Position numbers and translations under genes: made by a program. From the NCBI RefSeq assembly GCF_003063645.1, contig NZ_NESJ01000023.1:1-58441 (forward strand): a stretch of 58,441 nucleotides of DNA. Direction: 5' to 3'. Below, in pieces: positions 53,310 through 58,441 of the stretch; position 1 is the stretch's first letter; every line of letters starts with the position of its first letter. The notes below the pieces were generated by a model. The model made no database searches, was not told where the DNA came from, and worked only from the letters and a program-made list of their open reading frames with translations. Source of the stretch: Limnohabitans sp. 2KL-51 (GTDB taxonomy: Bacteria; Pseudomonadota; Gammaproteobacteria; Burkholderiales; Burkholderiaceae_C).

Positions 53310-54857
53310 ATGACCTCCCCACACCTCAAACCCGCCGATTACCTGATCAAAATCCTGAATGCCAAGGTCTATGACGTGGCGACCGAGTCCGCCTTGGAAA
53401 CGGCCAAAAACCTGTCGCGTCGTTTGGGCAACCACGTGCTGTTGAAGCGTGAAGATCAGCAACCAGTGCACAGCTTCAAGCTGCGCGGGGCTTACAACAA
53501 GATGGCGCACCTGAGCCCTGAGCAGCTCAAAAAAGGCGTGATCTGCGCCTCGGCTGGCAACCACGCACAAGGCGTGGCGCTGAGCGCCAGCAAGCTGGGC
53601 ACCCGCGCCGTGATCGTCATGCCCACCACCACGCCTCAGGTCAAGATCGATGCGGTCAAAGGCTTTGGGGGCGAGGTGGTGTTGTTTGGCGACAGCTATT
53701 CAGATGCCTACAACCACTCGGTGGCGCTTCAGAAAAAGCAGGGCCTGACCTTTGTGCACCCCTTTGACGACCCGGACGTGATCGCGGGCCAGGGCACGAT
53801 TGCCATGGAAATGCTGAGCCAACACCAAGGGCCGCTGGATGCGGTGTTTGTGGCCATTGGCGGCGGTGGTCTGATCAGCGGCGTGGCCAACTACATCAAG
53901 GCGGTACGTCCAGGCGTCAAGGTGATTGGCGTGCAGATGAACGACTCGGATGCCATGATCCAGTCGGTGGCCGCGCAGCAGCGCGTGACTTTGTCCGATG
54001 TGGGCCTGTTCTCGGACGGCACGGCCGTCAAGTTGGTGGGCGAAGAAACCTTCCGCGTGGCCAGCAACTTGGTGGACGCCTACATGACGGTGGACACCGA
54101 CGCGGTGTGCGCCGCCATCAAGGACGTGTTTGTAGACACCCGCTCCATCGTCGAACCCGCAGGTGCGCTGGCCGTGGCGGCCATCAAGCAATACGTGGCC
54201 GCGCACAAATGCAAGGGCCAGACCTTTGCGGCCATCTTGTGCGGCGCCAACATGAACTTTGACCGCCTGCGCTTTGTGGCCGAGCGCGCTGACGTGGGCG
54301 AAGAAAAAGAAGCCTTGTTCGCGGTCACCATTCCTGAAGAGCGCGGCAGCTTCAAGCGCTTTTTGGAGCTGATCGGCAGCTTGCCCGGCGGTCCGCGCAA
54401 CGTGACCGAGTTCAACTACCGCATGAGCGACTCGGACAAAGCCCACGTCTTTCTGGGCCTGAGCACACACGGCAAGGGCGAAAGCAGCAAGATCACCGCC
54501 AAGTTCAACAAGCACCAGTTCCAGGCGATTGACCTGTCGCACGACGAACTGGCCAAAGAGCACATCCGGCACATGGTGGGCGGGCACTCTGCGCTGTCGC
54601 AGGACGAACGCCTGCTGCGCTTTGAATTCCCCGAGCGTCCCGGTGCCTTGCTCAAATTCTTGAGCCTGATGCGCCCGGGCTGGAACATCTCTTTGTTCCA
54701 TTACCGCAACCAGGGTGCCGACTACGGTCGCATTTTGGTGGGCTTGCAGGTTCCCGCCAAAGAAGACAAAGCGTTTGACAAGTTTTTGCAGGCGCTGGGT
54801 TATCCGTATGCTGAAGAGACCGACAACCCCGTGTACCGTTTGTTTTTGCGCGCCTGA
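53310..54857 (+). CDS. ilvA: Threonine ammonia-lyase (threonine deaminase), biosynthetic
   Basis: Product of 515 residues. It converts threonine to 2-oxobutanoate, first step to isoleucine, with pyridoxal phosphate. The PLP lysine is Lys57 in 'PVHSFKLRGAYNK', 'SAGNHAQGVALSA' and 'GGGGLISGVANYIK' are the cofactor-binding motifs. The C-terminal third has two ACT-like regulatory repeats ('ERGSFKRFLELIGSLPGGPRNVTEFNYRMSD', 'ERPGALLKFLSLMRPGWNISLFHYRNQGADYGRILVGLQV'), which mark the isoleucine-inhibited biosynthetic form. Convergent with gspC. Confidence 0.97.
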   Translation: MTSPHLKPADYLIKILNAKVYDVATESALETAKNLSRRLGNHVLLKREDQQPVHSFKLRGAYNKMAHLSPEQLKKGVICASAGNHAQGVALSASKLGTRAVIVMPTTTPQVKIDAVKGFGGEVVLFGDSYSDAYNHSVALQKKQGLTFVHPFDDPDVIAGQGTIAMEMLSQHQGPLDAVFVAIGGGGLISGVANYIKAVRPGVKVIGVQMNDSDAMIQSVAAQQRVTLSDVGLFSDGTAVKLVGEETFRVASNLVDAYMTVDTDAVCAAIKDVFVDTRSIVEPAGALAVAAIKQYVAAHKCKGQTFAAILCGANMNFDRLRFVAERADVGEEKEALFAVTIPEERGSFKRFLELIGSLPGGPRNVTEFNYRMSDSDKAHVFLGLSTHGKGESSKITAKFNKHQFQAIDLSHDELAKEHIRHMVGGHSALSQDERLLRFEFPERPGALLKFLSLMRPGWNISLFHYRNQGADYGRILVGLQVPAKEDKAFDKFLQALGYPYAEETDNPVYRLFLRA

Positions 54858-54878
54858 CAATGCAGCGCGACAGGGTCT

Positions 54879-55346
54879 TCAGGGCGCTTTGTCTGCGCCA
54901 GGCAAGCTGAGCGAAAAAAGAGCCGCGCCTTGCGCGCTGGCACCCAACTGTGCCTGCTTGGGCCCCAGGCTTTGCAACACCACGCCATCCGTCACGGTCT
55001 GCCCCACCCGAAAAGGCCGAGGCGGTTGACCATCCACCGCGATCAGGGCGCTGCCCCGGCCAGAAGCCCCAGACACCACACCCCACAGCACAAAGCGCGA
55101 GGATTGGGCGATGCTCACCTCGGGCAAGGCCGCTTGAACACCCCAGGCTCGGGCCAAATGCGAGGCGGATGAATCGGTCACGACTGGGGCTGAGCTTTGC
55201 ACCGAAGGCAAGCCCTGCACCGCACTGCCGACGGGGAAATTCAGCACCCAAAACACCACGCTGGCGGCGGCCGCACAGCCAACCACAGCGGCCGAAACAC
55301 CCGGCCAAAGATTGGCACTTCGTGCGATGGGGGAAATTTGTAACAT
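54879..55346 (-). CDS. gspC: Type II secretion system protein C (GspC-like)
   Basis: Product of 155 residues from the ATG giving 'MLQISPIARSANLWPGVSAAVVGCAAAASVVFWVLNF', a bitopic inner-membrane anchor. The rest matches the GspC homology region: 'LWGVVSGASGRGSALIAVDGQPPRPFRVGQTVTDGVVLQSLGPKQAQL'. There is no C-terminal PDZ or coiled-coil domain, so it is a short GspC. GspC links the inner-membrane platform to the secretin GspD. It lies divergent from gspG with 9 bases between starts, and convergent with ilvA, so no gspD follows it here. Confidence 0.82.
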   Translation of the reverse strand: MLQISPIARSANLWPGVSAAVVGCAAAASVVFWVLNFPVGSAVQGLPSVQSSAPVVTDSSASHLARAWGVQAALPEVSIAQSSRFVLWGVVSGASGRGSALIAVDGQPPRPFRVGQTVTDGVVLQSLGPKQAQLGASAQGAALFSLSLPGADKAP

Positions 55347-55355
55347 GGCCGGATT

Positions 55356-55841
55356 ATGATTGAAGACATGCAAGACCACGCCCCACTCCCCCACCCTTGC
55401 GCTGTCGCGGCTGCGGCTCGCCCTGCGCCTGCCCGCCAACGCGGCTTCACCCTGATCGAGCTGATGGTCGTGTTGGCCATCATTGGCGTGTTAGCCGCCC
55501 TCATCGTGCCCAACGTGCTGGGCCGCGCTGACGACGCCCGCATCACCGCCGCCCGCACCGATGTGGGCAACCTGATGCAAGCCCTCAAGCTCTACAAACT
55601 GGACAACCAGCGCTTTCCCAGCACCGAACAGGGCCTGAACGCCCTCATCCTAAAGCCCACCACCGAGCCCGTGCCCGGCAACTGGAAGCCTTATCTGGAC
55701 AAACTGCCCAGCGACCCTTGGGGCCGTCCTTACCAATACCTGAACCCCGGCATCAAGGGCGAGGTAGATGTGCTGTCCTTTGGCGCTGACGGACAGGCCG
55801 GTGGTGAGGGCAACAATGCCGACCTCGGCAGCTGGCAGTAA
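55356..55841 (+). CDS. gspG: Type II secretion major pseudopilin GspG
   Basis: Product of 161 residues with a long leader before the prepilin peptidase site ('RQRG|FTLIELMVVLAIIGVLAALIVPNVLG'), with Glu+5 intact. 'DARITAARTDVGNLMQALKLYKLDNQRFPSTEQGLNALI' and 'NWKPYLDKLPSDPWGRPYQYLNPG' are signature GspG motifs. It is the main subunit of the type II pseudopilus. The ATG at 55368 is an alternative start. It overlaps gspH by 26 bases. Confidence 0.95.
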   Translation: MIEDMQDHAPLPHPCAVAAAARPAPARQRGFTLIELMVVLAIIGVLAALIVPNVLGRADDARITAARTDVGNLMQALKLYKLDNQRFPSTEQGLNALILKPTTEPVPGNWKPYLDKLPSDPWGRPYQYLNPGIKGEVDVLSFGADGQAGGEGNNADLGSWQ

Positions 55842-56304
55842 ACGCCCAAGCGCCCTGCCCCAGGGCTTCACGCTGCTGGAGCTGCTGGTGGTGGTGGCCT
55901 TGATCGCCGTGGCCACCGCAGGCGTGAGCCTGTCGCTGCGAGACAGCGCCCAAAGCGCCCTGCAGCGCGACGCCGAACGCCTGGCCGTTCTGCTGGAAAC
56001 CGGTCGGGTCCAGGCCCGCGCCAACGGGTTGCCGGTGGTCTGGCGCACACAAGACAACTCAAGCAAACCCTTGCAAAGCTTTGTGTTTGAAGGCCTGCCT
56101 CCGCCTGGCCTGCCGCAAAACTGGTTGAGTGAGACCACCCGCGCACGCGCCGGCAGCGCCATCACCCTGGGGCCGGAACCCCTGATCGAGCCCCAGGCCG
56201 TGGCGGTGTCCAGCGCCGTGGCACCGACTCAGACGCTGTGGGTGGTCACCGATGGGCTGCGGCCGTTCAAGGTCCAAAACACCGCCGTATGGGTGGGGCC
56301 GTGA
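55816..56304 (+). CDS. gspH: Type II secretion minor pseudopilin GspH
   Basis: Product of 162 residues from the ATG at 55816 inside the end of gspG. The cleavage site is 'LPQG|FTLLELLVVVALIAVATAGVSLSLRDSAQ', with Glu+5. The remainder includes 'AERLAVLLETGRVQARANGLPVVW', typical of GspH. It sits at the base of the pseudopilus tip complex. A 26-base overlap with gspG implies coupled translation. gspI starts 11 bases after it. Confidence 0.9.
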   Translation: MPTSAAGSKRPSALPQGFTLLELLVVVALIAVATAGVSLSLRDSAQSALQRDAERLAVLLETGRVQARANGLPVVWRTQDNSSKPLQSFVFEGLPPPGLPQNWLSETTRARAGSAITLGPEPLIEPQAVAVSSAVAPTQTLWVVTDGLRPFKVQNTAVWVGP

Positions 56305-56315
56305 GGGTATTCGGC

Positions 56316-56825
56316 ATGCCACCTGAAGGACCTTCATCACATGCGAGGTCTCAGGGTTCCAAGAGATGGATCCCGGATCAAGTCCGGGATGACCGTCTGT
56401 GGGGACCCAGCACCGAACGCACACAAAAACCTATCCCCCATCTTGTCATCCCGGCCCCCGTGCCGGAATCCATCTTGCAGCGTGGTTTCACCCTGATCGA
56501 GGTGCTGGTCGCCCTGGGCATCACCGCCATAGCGCTCATGGCCGGCCTGCAGGCCACCGGCTCGCTCAGTCGCAACGCCGAGCGCCAGACCGTGAGCATG
56601 CTGGGCCAGATCTGCGCCGACAACCAACTCATCGCGCTGCGCTTGCGCAGGCAACTGCCGGACACGGGCAACACCAGCGTCGAATGCACGCAGGCCGGGC
56701 GCTTGCTCCAGGTCGAGTTGTCGGTGCGGCCCACGCCCAACCCCAATTTCAGGCGCGTCGATGCGCGGGTACTGGAACAGGGCGCCTACGTGCTGCAGGT
56801 GTCCACCGTGATGGGGCGCAACTGA
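56316..56825 (+). CDS. gspI: Type II secretion minor pseudopilin GspI with REP-extended leader
   Basis: Product of 169 residues from the ATG at 56316, which has GAGGG about 8 bases upstream. The cleavage site is 'QRG|FTLIEVLVALGITAIALMAGLQATGSLSRNAERQ', but it follows a 57-residue leader instead of the usual 6-20. Codons 18-53 of that leader coincide with a REP doublet (56367-56472). A GTG at 56460 would give a 9-residue leader but has no ribosome site. The mature part is standard GspI. It overlaps gspJ by one base. Confidence 0.85.
   Translation: MPPEGPSSHARSQGSKRWIPDQVRDDRLWGPSTERTQKPIPHLVIPAPVPESILQRGFTLIEVLVALGITAIALMAGLQATGSLSRNAERQTVSMLGQICADNQLIALRLRRQLPDTGNTSVECTQAGRLLQVELSVRPTPNPNFRRVDARVLEQGAYVLQVSTVMGRN
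56367..56472. repeat. Inverted REP doublet (REPIN-like) inside the gspI leader
   Basis: Unit 1 (56367-56393) has TGGA, the palindrome ATCCCGGA-TCAAG-TCCGGGAT, then GAC. Unit 2 (56445-56472) runs the other way: GTCAT, CCCGGCCCCCGTGCCGG, AATCCA. A 51-base spacer separates them. Both are related to the single unit after groEL (19821-19847). Paired inverted REPs are the mobile form spread by RAYT transposases; no RAYT gene is in the window. Confidence 0.75.
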
Positions 56826-57574
56826 TGAAGAACGCGCGTGGCTTCACCCTGATCGAGGTGCTGGTGGCCATCAGCGTGATGGCCCTGATGAGCCTGATGG
56901 CCTGGCGCGGGCTGGACGGCATGCTGCGCAGCCAGAGCAGTCTGCAAAGCCGCTCCGACGAGATCCGCGGCCTGCAAGCAGGCCTGGCCCAATGGCAAAC
57001 CGACCTGGACCAATTGGCCGAACTGCCCGGCACGCCGAGCTGGGACTGGAACGGCCAGGTGCTGCGCCTGACGCGGCGCACCGCCGACGCCCCCCTGGCC
57101 AGCAATAGCCCCAACACCAACCTCAGCGGGACAAACCGTCAGGCCGCGCCCGTGCCCGCCAGCGTGCGCGTGGTGGCCTGGACTTGGCGCAGCGACCCGG
57201 GCAGGCCCGGTGGTGGCGACTGGCAGCGCTGGCAATCACCGCCCTTGAGCCAGCGCCAGGACTGGCAAAGCGCTTGGGCGCTGGCCGGGCAATGGGGCCA
57301 GACGGCCAACGACAGCACACGCGCCGGCCAGATCCAGATTCACCCCTTGTCGGGCTGGCAGCTGTTTGTGCACCGGGGTGGCAGCTGGACCAATCCTTTA
57401 TCGAGCGCCGCCGTTACCTCAAGCACAACCGACAACCCCAACGCAAATGCAAATGCCAGCGCCACCACCCCCGACGGCGTGCGGCTGGTGCTGACCCTGC
57501 CCCCCGGCCCCGCTGGCTCGGGCACGCTCACCCTGGATTGGGTGCGCCCCACCTTGTCGGGAGCGCCATCGTGA
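56825..57574 (+). CDS. gspJ: Type II secretion minor pseudopilin GspJ
   Basis: Product of 249 residues. The short leader 'MKNARG' precedes 'FTLIEVLVAISVMALMSLMAWRGLDGMLRSQ', with Glu+5. 'LQAGLAQWQTDLDQLAELPG' and 'QDWQSAWALAGQW...QIHPLSGWQLFVHRGGSWTNPLSS' fit GspJ. It completes the GspIJK tip trimer of the pseudopilus. A Ser/Thr/Asn/Ala-rich insertion precedes the last strands. It overlaps gspI as TGATG and gspK as TGATG. Confidence 0.9.
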   Translation: MKNARGFTLIEVLVAISVMALMSLMAWRGLDGMLRSQSSLQSRSDEIRGLQAGLAQWQTDLDQLAELPGTPSWDWNGQVLRLTRRTADAPLASNSPNTNLSGTNRQAAPVPASVRVVAWTWRSDPGRPGGGDWQRWQSPPLSQRQDWQSAWALAGQWGQTANDSTRAGQIQIHPLSGWQLFVHRGGSWTNPLSSAAVTSSTTDNPNANANASATTPDGVRLVLTLPPGPAGSGTLTLDWVRPTLSGAPS

Positions 57575-58441
57575 TGCGCGCCGCAATGCACCCAGTGATA
57601 CGCCCTATGACACGCCAGTGCGGTGCGGCCTTGCTCACCGCCATGCTCACCGTGGCCCTGGTGGCCACGCTGGCCAGCGCCGCGCTGTGGCAGCAATGGC
57701 GGCAAGTCGAAATCGAGATCGCCGAGCGCGGGCGCAGCCAGACCTCCTGGATGATGACGGGGGCACTCGACTGGACGCGGCTGATCCTGCGCGAAGACGC
57801 GATTTCGGCGCAAGGTGCCGCCGCCGACCATCTGGGTGAACCTTGGGCCTTGCCGGTGCAGGAATCCAAACTGTCGACCTTCCTGTCGCAAGACCAGCAG
57901 TGGCGCGAGGGCGATGCCGAGGTCTTTTTGTCGGGCCAGATCAACGACGCGCAATCGCGCATGAACGTGATGAACCTGCTCCAGGACGGGCAAATTTCTG
58001 CCCCCGCGCTGGCCCGCTTTGCCGCCTTGTTCCAGCGCCTGGGCCTGCCGCTGGACGAACTGCAAACCCTATCTCAGCAGCTGCAAGCCAGCTTGAAGGC
58101 CAGCAGGGTCAACCAAACCAGCACAAGCCCGGGCGCCAACAGCCCGGGCCCAGCAGCCTTGCTGCCTCAGCAAACGGCACAACTGGTCTGGCTGGGCCTG
58201 AGCCCCAGCACGTTGGCCGCTTTGCAGGCGCACATCACCTTGCTGCCCGAGGCCACGCCCGTGAACCTGAACACCGCCTCCGCCGAAGTGCTTTCGGCCG
58301 TGTTGCCCGGGCTGGACCTGGCCTCAGCACGGCAAGCCGTGACCCAGCGTCAGCGCGGTCACTGGGCCAGCCTGAGCGCCGCGCAAGAAGCCTTGGGGCC
58401 CAGTGGCAGACTGTTGGACGACAAGCAACACAGCGTGCAAA
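57574..58441 (+). CDS. gspK: Type II secretion minor pseudopilin GspK, 3' end outside window
   Basis: A frame open from the ATG at 57574 to the window edge (289 codons seen). A prepilin-like N-terminus 'CGAALLTAMLTVALVATLASAALWQQWRQVEIE' lacks Glu+5, which is characteristic of GspK. 'INDAQSRMNVMNLL' and a helix-hairpin-helix-like 'PVNLNTASAEVLSAVLPGLDLASARQAV' are typical of the large GspK domain. GspK caps the pseudopilus. The start overlaps the gspJ stop. The C-terminus is not in the window. Confidence 0.9.
   Translation, partial: MRAAMHPVIRPMTRQCGAALLTAMLTVALVATLASAALWQQWRQVEIEIAERGRSQTSWMMTGALDWTRLILREDAISAQGAAADHLGEPWALPVQESKLSTFLSQDQQWREGDAEVFLSGQINDAQSRMNVMNLLQDGQISAPALARFAALFQRLGLPLDELQTLSQQLQASLKASRVNQTSTSPGANSPGPAALLPQQTAQLVWLGLSPSTLAALQAHITLLPEATPVNLNTASAEVLSAVLPGLDLASARQAVTQRQRGHWASLSAAQEALGPSGRLLDDKQHSVQ

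Overview
The window reads as chromosome of a GC-rich betaproteobacterium of the order Burkholderiales, most likely family Comamonadaceae (Limnohabitans/Rhodoferax-like). This is inferred from gene content: three Bug-type solute receptors with a TctCBA/TctDE locus, ResB/CcsB (system II) cytochrome c maturation, a comamonad-type trimeric porin, Coq7-type ubiquinone hydroxylase, pilMNOP divergent from a class A penicillin-binding protein, and a CIRCE-controlled groESL operon. Genes are densely packed, with many ATGA or TGATG stop/start overlaps. I see no tRNA, rRNA, CRISPR array, prophage or insertion sequence.

Layout. 1-2.6 kb: compact type IV pilus assembly genes pilM, pilN and a PilO-PilP fusion. 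2.8-7.2 kb: mrcA, cyaY, lptM, lysA. 7.2-9.5 kb: periplasmic methionine sulfoxide reductase MsrPQ and an orphan receiver protein. 9.5-13.8 kb: cytochrome c maturation (ResB, CcsB) and a cytochrome c4. 13.9-17.4 kb: EngB GTPase, an alpha/beta hydrolase and two LpxL-like acyltransferases. 17.6-19.9 kb: groES-groEL with promoter, CIRCE, intercistronic hairpin, a REP palindrome and a terminator. 19.9-20.8 kb: a MntA/HepT module bracketed by two near-identical terminators. 20.9-25.5 kb: a five-gene periplasmic copper-handling cluster.

25.5-30.6 kb: sugar-phosphate metabolism (pgi, tal, zwf, hexR). 30.6-36.9 kb: the tctDE two-component system divergent from tctCBA, plus a second Bug receptor. 37.0-38.5 kb: hipBA. 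38.6-46.9 kb: a seven-gene peptide ABC transporter operon with two binding proteins and an M20 amidohydrolase. 47.0-50.9 kb: a DUF3047 lipoprotein, a third Bug receptor, an unidentified small ORF and a porin. 50.9-54.9 kb: coq7, an OsmC-family protein, a candidate small RNA, an HTH-nucleotidyltransferase/HEPN pair behind a 21-bp-spaced direct repeat, and ilvA. 54.9-58.4 kb: type II secretion genes gspC and, divergently, gspGHIJK; gspK runs off the end.

The observations I rate most worth following are: the candidate small RNA at 52141-52230; the helically phased operator in front of the HTH-nucleotidyltransferase/HEPN pair; a REP doublet lying in frame inside the gspI leader; the PilO-PilP fusion with a shortened PilM; the rearranged peptide-transporter operon; and the copper cluster that has a TolC-like protein but no pump genes beside it.
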